Below, in pieces: positions 44,701-52,257 of a stretch of 64,000 nt of DNA (its first letter is position 1; each line of letters opens with the position of its first letter). The translations under genes and the position numbers were made by a program. The notes below the pieces were generated by a model. The model was not told the DNA's origin. It ran no database searches and saw only the letters and a program-made list of their open reading frames with translations. Origin of the DNA: F1-120-MAGs118 sp013360535 (GTDB lineage Bacteria; Planctomycetota; UBA1135; GCA-002686595); NCBI GenBank assembly GCA_026647215.1, contig JAPKHC010000018.1, positions 1-64,000 of the forward strand, in the 5' to 3' direction.

Positions 44701-45471
44701 CGGCACCGACTTGCCGTCCTCTTCCGTGCCGTACTGGAAGAAGATGCGATAGAAGCGGTTCATCTGCTCCATCGCCTCGGCCGCGCGCACGAGCACCTCG
44801 TAACCGGCGTTCGTGTACGTCGTGTAGTTCTCGCGCTCGAGGTTCGCGCGCATCTCCCACGTCGCGTGTTCGGCGTCGAAGGCCGCGATCCACTCGGCGC
44901 TGACGTCGGCGAGCAGGTCCTTGGGCTTCGCGTCGCCGGCGAGCGACGGGTCGGGCATCGACGCGATGCGCTCGATCGCCTGCTGCGACGCGACCCGCTC
45001 GGGATCGAGCGCGAGGATCAGCTTGTGCACGCGGATCGCCGAGTGCGGGCGACCGTCCTTCTCGTAGGCGGCTGCGATCGGCTCGAGCGTGCCGATGAAG
45101 CGCGTGTTCATGCTGAACAGCTCGACCGCGTGCGGATCGAGCGCAACCAGGCGCGCGCGCAACGCGTCGAGCGCTTCCTTCGGCAGCTTCTGCGCCACCG
45201 AGAGCCGCAACTGCGTGTGCAGCGCGTAGACCTGCTCGTCCTTGTCGCCCGCAGCCTCCGCGAGCGCCGCCCGCACCGCCCAGGCGTCCGTCGAGCGCGA
45301 GTCGCGCTCCAGCGCGCGGTTGAGCTGCGCCCGCGCCTTCTCGAGGTCCTTGGCCGCGAGCGCCTTGCGCGCGCCCTCGAGCGCGACCGTGAACGGCGTC
45401 ACTTCGGCGGGCTTGGGCGCGGGCGTGGCCTGGGCGAACAGCAGCGTCAACGCGAGGAACGGAGCGATCAT
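41791..45471 (-). CDS. Large secreted protein: DUF1570-type metalloprotease domain, LamG/DUF1080-like and thioredoxin-like domains
   Basis: 1226 residues from the ATG at 45,471 with a Sec signal (M-I-A-P-F-L-A-L-T-L-L-F-A-Q-A). TPR-like helices (about 20-180) precede a peptidase domain with H309-E-A-A-H313 and, downstream, L-N-E-G-L-A-S-F-F-E, the gluzincin-type zinc ligands seen in DUF1570. A second TPR-like region, a beta-sandwich (about 664-850) like DUF1080/LamG, and a thioredoxin-like region (about 912-1012) with L-L-V-L-W-S-I but no CxxC follow. A helical tail ends the protein. The reaction is unknown. It is a single gene, divergent from the epimerase operon. Confidence 0.8.
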   Translation of the reverse strand: MIAPFLALTLLFAQATPAPKPAEVTPFTVALEGARKALAAKDLEKARAQLNRALERDSRSTDAWAVRAALAEAAGDKDEQVYALHTQLRLSVAQKLPKEALDALRARLVALDPHAVELFSMNTRFIGTLEPIAAAYEKDGRPHSAIRVHKLILALDPERVASQQAIERIASMPDPSLAGDAKPKDLLADVSAEWIAAFDAEHATWEMRANLERENYTTYTNAGYEVLVRAAEAMEQMNRFYRIFFQYGTEEDGKSVPRIDLNIFKKRDEYLKLGIGPPVEWSGGHFTGGAVETYVEGQGFDGMTGTLFHEAAHQFVSLATNAAGWLNEGLASFFEGCRILPNGTVLMNLPANHRLFPLADTMEKGWMSGPSDGIDPADPSKSNPEKAPTFRIVVENNYAWGPPWYAPTWGVVFFLYNYQDPVDGRFVYRKAFREYVNASGGLTGNTAVTKFEEVVLGNPLPPIKGFDREGAKDVAQPKTIDELTELWKTWMLELRDEQIGRTKRERPYLRWANAALLAKDNVAAQEHFEKGVVANPKDVELALAFADFLAEAKNTDRATRLALAALRELESAKPVDTKAVDRVDRLLEKWDPKRGSIQKAQRELEAAAEALVGRYEAAARPMMVMDLSWRMGLDLDMPKLFAAYERALRSSGRSLTLWELAYDEKSLEGWDTGGNDSFKAAGTFLDAAFRDFSASEFDYQMLALQRVTSGDYSLEADVLAQRGECNFTGLVFGRKDANNFHALVFFPGVPRKEATKAVDNAWVDLASFYGGGSTKTWRHVPVAADTLADGQSGTGRWHKLRIDVAGAQIDCWVDGELVASHDFGSRDVLGGAMGLLQGRGRARFKDVRFLARDPRDPAAALERAVRMEKLRSAFGEAVGGSYAGLVPPFPSTARWLQEPRTSWQEAGLAPQLLVLWSIEQNELIPLHEWLSDLHARHEKIGLRIVSIASAWDDGKLASYLDSHRFPGAVGLDEREAAGLGKTHRRFFIERFNLPRLLLLDIDGKVVWEGDPGFKIGTEFTAGVESYLDAPLAELIARRKLDVLHGWLEIWRTRGAEQLRAGEFAEAWPMMQVARELDGQLAPEAVDVQRQLAVLDALFADLPKEAARLEKEGRGAALRTLVEWAAKAGVVPDKVLAAKLKPVLEGAQAANWDRALKLVETFGPRIERDAAAGPELATKLAAIKGDFAAELAAQVREAGTDSAALREVLGRAAKLPARWLARERFGW

Positions 45472-45604
45472 CGCGCACGATGGTAGTGGCGTCGCGCGCG
45501 ACGGGGGAGGGGAGCGACAGGGGACAGCGCAAATCCGGCGTTCGCGCGCGCCACGCTGGCGCTGTCCGGCGCTCCTCCGCTTCCCTATCCTGACGCGCCC
45601 CACG

Positions 45605-46531
45605 ATGGCTCCCGAACGCAAGCTCTTCATGACCGGCGCCACCGGTGTCGTCGGGCGCGCGCTGCTGCAGCGGCTCGCCGGCGACAAGCGCTCGGCCGGG
45701 CGCAACATGCCGACGGTGGTCGCACTCTCGCGCAACGTCAGCGCCTTCCCCGAGGCCGGCGTGCGCGCCGTGCACGGGCGCATCGGCGAGCCGGAGGGGT
45801 GGCTGCGCGAACTGGAAGGCACGACCGAGTTCGTGCACATGGCGGCGCTGACGGGCAAGGCGCGCGCGAGCGAGTTCCAGCGCGCCAACGTCGACGGCAC
45901 TCGCAGCGTGCTCGAGGCCTGCAAGCGTGCGGGCGTGCGGCGGTTCCTGTTCATCTCGAGCATCGCCGCGACGTACCCCGAGCACGACGCGTATCCCTAC
46001 GGGCGCTCGAAGCTCGAGGCGGAGGCGCTCGTGCGCGAGAGCGGGCTCGATTGGGCCATCGTGCGGCCGACGATCGTGATGAGCCGACGCGCGAAGATCT
46101 GGCACTCGCTCGAAGGGCTGGCGAGTCTGCCCGTAGTGCCGATGTTCGGTGGGGGCCACGTGCGCATCCAGCCGATCCACGCCGACGATCTCGCGCTCGC
46201 TCTCGAGGCTTGGCTCGTCGACCCGTCGCTCGACCGCGGCACTTACGACCTCGGCGGACCGGAGGTCGTGACGTTCCGCGACTTCCTCGGGCGCATCCAC
46301 CGCCGCAAGAAGGGCGGCGACGCGAAGTTCCTGCCGCTGCCGGGCAAGGGCGCGATCGCGGTGCTCAAGCCACTCGAGAAGTTCCTGCTGCCGGTGTTGC
46401 CGCTGAGCGCGGGCCAGCTGTACTCCTTCGTGTACGACAGCACGGCGAAGCCCAATCCGCTCTCGGAGCGCTTCGTCGCGGGCCAGCGCAACGTCGACAC
46501 GATGCTCGACGACCTCCTGAAATATGGCTGA
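45605..46531 (+). CDS. NAD(P)-dependent epimerase/dehydratase family protein
   Basis: 308 residues, extended SDR type. The Rossmann motif T10-G-A-T-G-V-V-G17 is intact and the Y-G-R-S-K motif near residue 139 supplies the YxxxK catalytic pair, with S-S-I before it. The C-terminal region (about 210-300) is substrate-specific and unassigned. It starts a three-gene operon with overlapping stops: its end overlaps the next start by 8 bases. An isomerase, reductase or hydroxysteroid-type role is possible. Confidence 0.88.
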   Translation: MAPERKLFMTGATGVVGRALLQRLAGDKRSAGRNMPTVVALSRNVSAFPEAGVRAVHGRIGEPEGWLRELEGTTEFVHMAALTGKARASEFQRANVDGTRSVLEACKRAGVRRFLFISSIAATYPEHDAYPYGRSKLEAEALVRESGLDWAIVRPTIVMSRRAKIWHSLEGLASLPVVPMFGGGHVRIQPIHADDLALALEAWLVDPSLDRGTYDLGGPEVVTFRDFLGRIHRRKKGGDAKFLPLPGKGAIAVLKPLEKFLLPVLPLSAGQLYSFVYDSTAKPNPLSERFVAGQRNVDTMLDDLLKYG

Positions 46532-46964
46532 TCGCGCGACGCTCGAGCGGGAATGCGCGGTGTTCGTGCGCTACCTCGGCGCGGGCGCGGGCGATGCGTA
46601 CGTGGCGAGCCAGTACGTCGCGGCGCACGAGGCAGGAGTCGTGGAGCTGCGGGAAACGTCGGGCTTCGAGCTCAGTGTCGTCGCGCTCGCGCGCGCGTTG
46701 CCGTGGGCGGTGCGCGCACTTGACGCGCACGCGCGCGTGTTTGGCAACGGCAGCCTGCTGCGGCGCAAGCTCGTGCTGCTGCTCGCGATCCTCGAGACGC
46801 GTGCGCCGCACGATGCTGCGCTCGACACGCCGACCCCGGGCTCGAGCTTCGCGATGTTCGTCCGCATGGCGTGGCTCGGGCTCGTGTTCGCGACGCTGGT
46901 GGTCGTCACGGCGCTGCTGCTCTTGCCCGTGCGTGTCGTCTCGCTCGCCGGAGGCCCGCGGTGA
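46524..46964 (+). CDS. Small membrane protein of unknown function
   Basis: 146 residues. The N-terminal two thirds are helical and soluble (F-V-R-Y-L-G-A-G-A-G-D-A-Y-V near residue 14). A single membrane helix spans about 112-135 (V-F-A-T-L-V-V-V-T-A-L-L-L-L). I do not recognise the family. It overlaps both neighbours (8 bases, then a GTGA), so it is made in step with the epimerase and the oxidoreductase; it may anchor one of them at the membrane. Confidence 0.75.
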   Translation: MADRATLERECAVFVRYLGAGAGDAYVASQYVAAHEAGVVELRETSGFELSVVALARALPWAVRALDAHARVFGNGSLLRRKLVLLLAILETRAPHDAALDTPTPGSSFAMFVRMAWLGLVFATLVVVTALLLLPVRVVSLAGGPR

Positions 46965-48571
46965 AGCGCGTTCTGATCGTCGGTTCGGGCGCGAGCGGCG
47001 TGCACTTCGCGCAGACGGCGCTCGAGCACGGTGCGCAGGTCACGCTGCTCGATGTCGGCCGCGTCGCACCGGCTCCGGTGCTTCCGGGCGCGAGCTTCGC
47101 GCACTTCAAGCGCGAGCACTCCGACCCCGCGAGCTACTTCCTGGGCAAGAAGTTCGAGGGTGTGCTCTTTCCGGGCGCGAAGGGCGAGTACTACGGCTTT
47201 CCGCCGCACAAGGGCTTCATCTTCGCGCCGCTCGAACGCTTCCGGATGCGCGCGAGCGGCTTCGATCCGCTGACGAGCTTCGCGCGCGGGGGCCTCGCCG
47301 AGGCCTGGACCGGTGGGTCCTTTCCGTTCAACGAGCGCGAGCTCGTCGATTTCCCGCTCGGCCCCGAGGGTTTGCTCGCGAACTACGGGCGCGTCGCCGC
47401 GCGCATCGGCGTCAGCGGCGCGGACGACGACCTCTCGCGCTTCACGCCCGTGCACGAGCACCTCGCGCCGGGCTTGCCGCTCGATCCACACTCGCGCCAG
47501 CTTTTCGAGCGCTACGGGCGCGAGCGCGAGGCACTGAACACGCGCTTCGGCGCCTGGATGGGCCGCACGCGCGCCGCGGTGCGCGCCGACGATCGCGAGG
47601 GCCGCAACGGCTGCACGAACCTCGGCCGCTGCCTGTGGAGCTGCCCACGCGAGGCGCTCTACACGCCGTCGCTGACGCTGCGTGCGCTCGTGAAGCACGA
47701 GCGTTTCACCTACCTCGACGGCCGGCACGTCTCGCGCTTCGAGGCCGACGAGTCCAACCGCGTGCGGCGCGTGCGCGCGGTCGAGCTCGCCTCCGGACGC
47801 GAGGAAGTGCACGAAGTGGAGACGCTGGTGCTCGCGGCGGGAACTCTCGCGAGCGCAAAGCTGTTCCTCGACTCGCTGCGCGCGCACGGTGGCCGCGCGC
47901 CGGTGCTCGAGGGCCTGATGGACAACCGGCAAGTGCTCGTGCCATTCGTGAACCTCGCGATGCTGCGCCAGCGTTACGAGGCCGATTCCTACCAGTACCA
48001 CCAGCTCGCGATGGGTTTCGAGCGCCCCGATCCGCGCCACTACGTGCACGGGCTCGTGACGACGCTCAAGACCGCGTTGATCCATCCGATCGTGCAGAGC
48101 GTGCCCTTCGACCTGAAGAGCGCGCTGTGGATCTTCCGCAACGCGCACGCGGCGCTCGGCATCGTCAATGTGAACTTCCACGACGAGCGCCGGCCCGAGT
48201 GTCGCGTCGAGCTCGAACCCGACGGCGACTCGACGCGCCTCGTCGTGCAGTACGCGCCCTCACGCGACGAGCCCGAACGCATGAAGGCTGCGCTCGCGAC
48301 GGTGAAGAAGGCGCTCTCGAAGCTCAGCTGCGTGGTGCCGCCGGGGATGGCGCACGTGCGGCCGATGGGGGCGAGCGTGCACTACGCGGGCACGTTGCCG
48401 ATGAGCGCGACGCGTGCGCCGCTCACGACCTCGCCGACAGCCGAAAGCCACGACATTTCCGGGCTTTTTTTCGCCGACGGCACGACCTTCCCGTTCCTGC
48501 CGGCGAAGAACCTGACCTTCACGCTGATGGCCAACGCCGACCGCATCGCGCAGGCCTGGGCCCGCGCCTGA
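46961..48571 (+). CDS. GMC-type FAD oxidoreductase
   Basis: 536 residues from a GTG inside a GTGA overlap. The N-terminal dinucleotide motif V-L-I-V-G-S-G-A-S-G-V and the late S-G-L-F-F-A-D-G-T...N-L-T-F-T-L-M-A-N segment are the FAD-binding ends of the glucose-methanol-choline family. A Cys cluster near 205-218 (N-G-C-T-N-L-G-R-C-L-W-S-C-P) could hold a metal or be a structural motif of this subfamily. The usual catalytic His lies in the C-terminal part but I cannot pin it. The substrate, probably an alcohol or sugar, is unknown. Confidence 0.85.
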   Translation: MKRVLIVGSGASGVHFAQTALEHGAQVTLLDVGRVAPAPVLPGASFAHFKREHSDPASYFLGKKFEGVLFPGAKGEYYGFPPHKGFIFAPLERFRMRASGFDPLTSFARGGLAEAWTGGSFPFNERELVDFPLGPEGLLANYGRVAARIGVSGADDDLSRFTPVHEHLAPGLPLDPHSRQLFERYGREREALNTRFGAWMGRTRAAVRADDREGRNGCTNLGRCLWSCPREALYTPSLTLRALVKHERFTYLDGRHVSRFEADESNRVRRVRAVELASGREEVHEVETLVLAAGTLASAKLFLDSLRAHGGRAPVLEGLMDNRQVLVPFVNLAMLRQRYEADSYQYHQLAMGFERPDPRHYVHGLVTTLKTALIHPIVQSVPFDLKSALWIFRNAHAALGIVNVNFHDERRPECRVELEPDGDSTRLVVQYAPSRDEPERMKAALATVKKALSKLSCVVPPGMAHVRPMGASVHYAGTLPMSATRAPLTTSPTAESHDISGLFFADGTTFPFLPAKNLTFTLMANADRIAQAWARA

Positions 48572-48583
48572 CGAGCTCGTCAG
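48568..48583. terminator. Palindrome spanning two convergent stop codons
   Basis: CTGACGAGCTCGTCAG, a perfect 16-bp palindrome. It contains the TGA of the GMC gene and the TGA of the subtilase gene (minus strand), separated by 8 bases. It can form a short hairpin on either strand but has no loop or U-tract, so it is at best a weak terminator. Confidence 0.35.
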
Positions 48584-50538
48584 CGCACGATCACGCCCAG
48601 CTCGTCGAGCTCGAGCCGTCCGCCCGAGCTCGCACCGCTGACCCAGATGCGCAGGTACATCGTGCCCTCGCCATCGCGGAAGCGCGCGGGGTTCGCGGGC
48701 AGCGGGATGACCGAGTCGTAGGCCGCACCCGAAGTGGCCGCCGTGTTGTTGATGTTCACGAACTGGCCGTAGGGGAAACTCGCCGTCGACCAGTCGTACA
48801 GCTCGATCGACTCGGTGCCGCTCGTCGCGACGTAGTTGCGGCGCAGCACGAGCTCGCCGACGTTCAGGTTCGGCGTGAGCACCTTGCGGATCACGACTTC
48901 CGCGTAGATCCAGCCGTCGGAACGCGCCGTCACTGTCGCCTTGACGCCGTCGCGGGCGTAGCTCTGCAGGAACGCACCGGTCACGACTGGACCGCCGGGA
49001 CCCGACGTCCCGAGGTCGCTCATCGCGTAACGCAGCCCCGCGCCGGCTTGCCAGAACACCGGGAACAGGTTCGCTCCGTTGTTGAGCGACACCGTGAGCA
49101 CCGAGTTCATGTTCGTTCCCGGCACCTGCAACTCGTTGCGGTTGCGCGCGAGTGCGGGCAGCGTGAAGTTGGCGGCGGTGAGCACCGCAGCCTTCGCCGC
49201 GAGATCGAAGTGCGTGCCGTAGGCGAGGTACGGCGGCGTACCGGCGCTCACGCCCGGAGTCAGCGCCGCGACCGGGCTGCCACCACACGGTGCGAAGAAG
49301 TGGAAACGCGCGGCGCCGATCGTGCACGGCGCCTGCAGGCACGCGAGCGCACCCGGAGCCCAGATGCGGCCGTAGCCCGTGTATTCGCCGAGCGGGGCCT
49401 GCGAGACGGGAATGCACGAGTTTTCGAGCGCGTTCCGGATCTGCGCGGGCGTCGCCGTCGGCGCGTACGAGCGCAACAGCGCGACCACGCCCGCGACGTG
49501 CGGGCAGGCCGCGGAAGTGCCGGCGAAGCCGGTGGTGTAGCCGCCGCCGGTGACCGTCGTGCTCACGCTCAGCCCCGGCGCCGCGACGTCGACCCACGTG
49601 CCCCAGTTCGAGAAGCCCGCCTTGTTGAGCGACGGATCGAGCGCCGCGACCGAGATCACATTCTCGTAGGCCGCCGGGTAGTAGGGGAACACGCGTGCGT
49701 CGTTGCCCGCGGCCGCGACCGGCACGACGTCGTGCTCCCAGCAGTAATCGATCGCGTCGCGCTCCGCGAGCGTCACGTCGTCGGAGTAGAAGCTCATCGA
49801 GATGACGCGAAAACCCTGATCGGCGCAGTAGATCATCCCCGGCACGTTGGCCGAGTCGTACAGGTAGCCGGAGTCGATCGCGGTCTTGATGCCGGCGATG
49901 CGGCACAGCGGCGCGATGCCCGTGACGCCGAGGTTGTTGTCCTGCACCGCCGCGATGATTCCGGCGCACGCGGTGCCGTGGCCGAACACGTCGTTGGGGA
50001 TCGGATCGTTGTAGGCGAAGTCGTAGCCGTGCACGTCGTCGACGTAGCCGTTCTGGTCGTCGTCGATGCCGTTCCCGGCGATCTCGCCGGGGTTGGTCCA
50101 CACGTTCGCCGCGAGGTCGGGGTGCGTGGTCTCGAGGCCCGTGTCGATCACGCCGATCACGATCGACGGGTCGCCGCGTTCGGTGTTCCAGGCGAGGTCG
50201 GCGCCGATGTTGACGAGGTGGTTCATGCCCGGCCACATGGGGTCATTGGGCACGTAGGCCGGCTTGCGCCCGCGGTCGAGCTCCGCGTGCTCGAACAGCG
50301 CCGTCTCGCTCGCGTACAGCGCGCGCAGCTCATCGCGTCGGCCGCGCGGTACTTCGAGCACTTGCCAGCGGATCTGCGGGATGTCGCGCAGCACGCGCGC
50401 ACCGAGCGTGTGGTGCAGCGTCTCGACCTCGCGCGGCGACGCGTCGGCCTTCACTTTCACGAGCAGGCGCGTGGGGTGGAACGTGGCGTCCGCGGGGGCG
50501 CTCACAGCGACGGTGACGGCGAGGAGCAGGGGGAGCAT
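48580..50538 (-). CDS. Secreted subtilisin-family (S8) serine protease
   Basis: 652 residues with a Sec signal (M-L-P-L-L-L-A-V-T-V-A-V-S-A). An I9-like propeptide covers about 20-85. The catalytic triad is complete: D132 (I-D-T-G), H187 (G-H-G-T) and S342 (G-T-S-A-A-C-P-H), with N279 as oxyanion residue. A C-terminal beta-rich domain of about 250 residues (380-652) has no clear name; it may bind substrate or surface. No sorting signal was seen. It is convergent with the GMC gene and divergent from the 50,705 gene. Confidence 0.95.
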   Translation of the reverse strand: MLPLLLAVTVAVSAPADATFHPTRLLVKVKADASPREVETLHHTLGARVLRDIPQIRWQVLEVPRGRRDELRALYASETALFEHAELDRGRKPAYVPNDPMWPGMNHLVNIGADLAWNTERGDPSIVIGVIDTGLETTHPDLAANVWTNPGEIAGNGIDDDQNGYVDDVHGYDFAYNDPIPNDVFGHGTACAGIIAAVQDNNLGVTGIAPLCRIAGIKTAIDSGYLYDSANVPGMIYCADQGFRVISMSFYSDDVTLAERDAIDYCWEHDVVPVAAAGNDARVFPYYPAAYENVISVAALDPSLNKAGFSNWGTWVDVAAPGLSVSTTVTGGGYTTGFAGTSAACPHVAGVVALLRSYAPTATPAQIRNALENSCIPVSQAPLGEYTGYGRIWAPGALACLQAPCTIGAARFHFFAPCGGSPVAALTPGVSAGTPPYLAYGTHFDLAAKAAVLTAANFTLPALARNRNELQVPGTNMNSVLTVSLNNGANLFPVFWQAGAGLRYAMSDLGTSGPGGPVVTGAFLQSYARDGVKATVTARSDGWIYAEVVIRKVLTPNLNVGELVLRRNYVATSGTESIELYDWSTASFPYGQFVNINNTAATSGAAYDSVIPLPANPARFRDGEGTMYLRIWVSGASSGGRLELDELGVIVR

Positions 50539-50704
50539 GGCTCCATGCTAGGCACCGGGGCTCGGGATGGGGGAGGCGTAGGTCCCCGCCATTTTCCGGG
50601 GAACGAGGTCCCTCGACGCCCGCGCCGACCACGGCTAGCCTCGAAGGCCTCCCCCGGCATTCCGACCTCGACCTCACGGCGTCGCTCCCGCGACGCGCTC
50701 GCAG

Positions 50705-52213
50705 ATGAAGCTCGACGTTCGGTCTCTCGCCGCCAGTGTTGTCGGACTCGCCGCGCTCGGCGTCGCGGTGTGGACCGTCGTCTCGCACGACGAGGGCGCG
50801 GCCCAGCTCGCGGCGGAGCCCGCCGAGCGCGTCGCGTCGCCGATGCCGGTTGCGCTCGAGCCCCTCGCGGCTCCGCGGGAAGACGGCGTGCGAGTCGCGC
50901 CGGATTCCGAGCTCGTGGAGCTCGCCGAAGCGAACGTGCGTGCGACAGTCGTGCTGCAAGGGCAGTGGCTCGGCGCGCGCGGGTACGAGAGCGCGCTCGA
51001 GGTGCGCGTGACCAGCGTGGCGGCGGCGACGCTCGAGCGCTGGGCCGACGTCGACGACAGGTGGTGGGGCGAGCTGCAGGAGGAGTTGCGGATCTCGAAC
51101 CTCGAGAGCGCCGGACTCGACTCGCTCCACGGTGGCGGGCTGCCGGTGCAAGTCGACGGCCACGGCCGGTTCGAGCTCGAGGTCACGGCGCTGCTGCGGG
51201 AGCGCGGTCGCCTGCCGGCGAGCCTGCTCGTCACGCTGCGCCACGAGAACTTCCGCAGCGTGCGCGCCGAGGTTCCACTCGTGGTGAACGGCGAGCCGCT
51301 GTCGCGCGCGGCACTCGTGCGCGAGGAGCTGATCGTGCTGCCGTTCCAATGGCAACTCCAGCCCGTGTGCGTCGTGCGCGGCAACACGGGGCTCGTCGAC
51401 GGCCACGGCGCCGTGCACGTCGAGGCCTGGCGTCTCGACGGCGATCGGCCGCGGGAGCTGCTCGCCGAAGACGACGTCAACGGTCCCGACGACGTGTTCG
51501 AGTTGCCGTGCACGCCCTGCCCGAAGGTCGCGGTCGTCGCGTACTGCGACGGCTTCCTGCCGCAGACCCGCGTCGTTTACGTCGGCGACCAGCTCAACCT
51601 GTGGCTGGGCCGCATCACGCTCGACCGCGGCTTCACGTACTCCGGACAAGTCGCGGTCGGCGAGCACACGCTCGGCGCCAGCGCGTGGCTCTACCTCTCG
51701 CGCGAGAACCCGGTCTTCAACGCCGAGCGCTTCCGCTGGCGCGGCTTCGTGTGGTTCGACAATCGCTTCGAGCCCGAGGCGACGGCCGTGCGCACCGCGA
51801 GCGACGGCTCGTTCCGCTTCACCGGCCTCGCGGGCGGGCTCTACGAGCTGCGCATGGGCATCGACCCGAACTGGTGGACGCAGATGGATCCGGTGTACTT
51901 CGTGCGAGCGCCGGCCGAGGACGTGACGCTGCGACCGTGGCTCACGCGCATCGAGCTGCAGGTCGAGCAGGGCGACTTGCCGGCGAGCGAACGGCTGATC
52001 GCGGTGCGTGGGCTCGGTCGTGGCGGCGCGAACAGCGCGCGGCTGGTCACCGACGGCATCGGCCGCGCGCAACTGCGGCTTTTCCCGGGCGAACCCTACG
52101 TCGTCTCGGTCGAGCAGCCGCGTGGCCCGGCGTGGGAGTACGGCAAGGTCACCTCCCGCGAGCGCCTCGACGCGATCGAGCGCATCTCGATGGCCGCGCA
52201 CCCCGCGCGCTGA
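50705..52213 (+). CDS. Membrane-anchored protein with carboxypeptidase-regulatory-like beta domains (paralogue 1)
   Basis: 502 residues. One N-terminal membrane helix or uncleaved signal (V-V-G-L-A-A-L-G-V-A-V-W-T-V-V, about 10-26), then an Ala/Pro linker and a beta-rich exported region. The segment F-R-F-T-G-L-A-G-G-L-Y-E-L near residue 365 is typical of carboxypeptidase-regulatory or Cna-B-like domains. It pairs with the next gene, which has the same layout. Function unknown. Confidence 0.75.
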   Translation: MKLDVRSLAASVVGLAALGVAVWTVVSHDEGAAQLAAEPAERVASPMPVALEPLAAPREDGVRVAPDSELVELAEANVRATVVLQGQWLGARGYESALEVRVTSVAAATLERWADVDDRWWGELQEELRISNLESAGLDSLHGGGLPVQVDGHGRFELEVTALLRERGRLPASLLVTLRHENFRSVRAEVPLVVNGEPLSRAALVREELIVLPFQWQLQPVCVVRGNTGLVDGHGAVHVEAWRLDGDRPRELLAEDDVNGPDDVFELPCTPCPKVAVVAYCDGFLPQTRVVYVGDQLNLWLGRITLDRGFTYSGQVAVGEHTLGASAWLYLSRENPVFNAERFRWRGFVWFDNRFEPEATAVRTASDGSFRFTGLAGGLYELRMGIDPNWWTQMDPVYFVRAPAEDVTLRPWLTRIELQVEQGDLPASERLIAVRGLGRGGANSARLVTDGIGRAQLRLFPGEPYVVSVEQPRGPAWEYGKVTSRERLDAIERISMAAHPAR

Positions 52214-52257
52214 AGGTGCCGCTGGTGAGCGCGCTCCGCGCGTGCGAAGCTTCCTCC

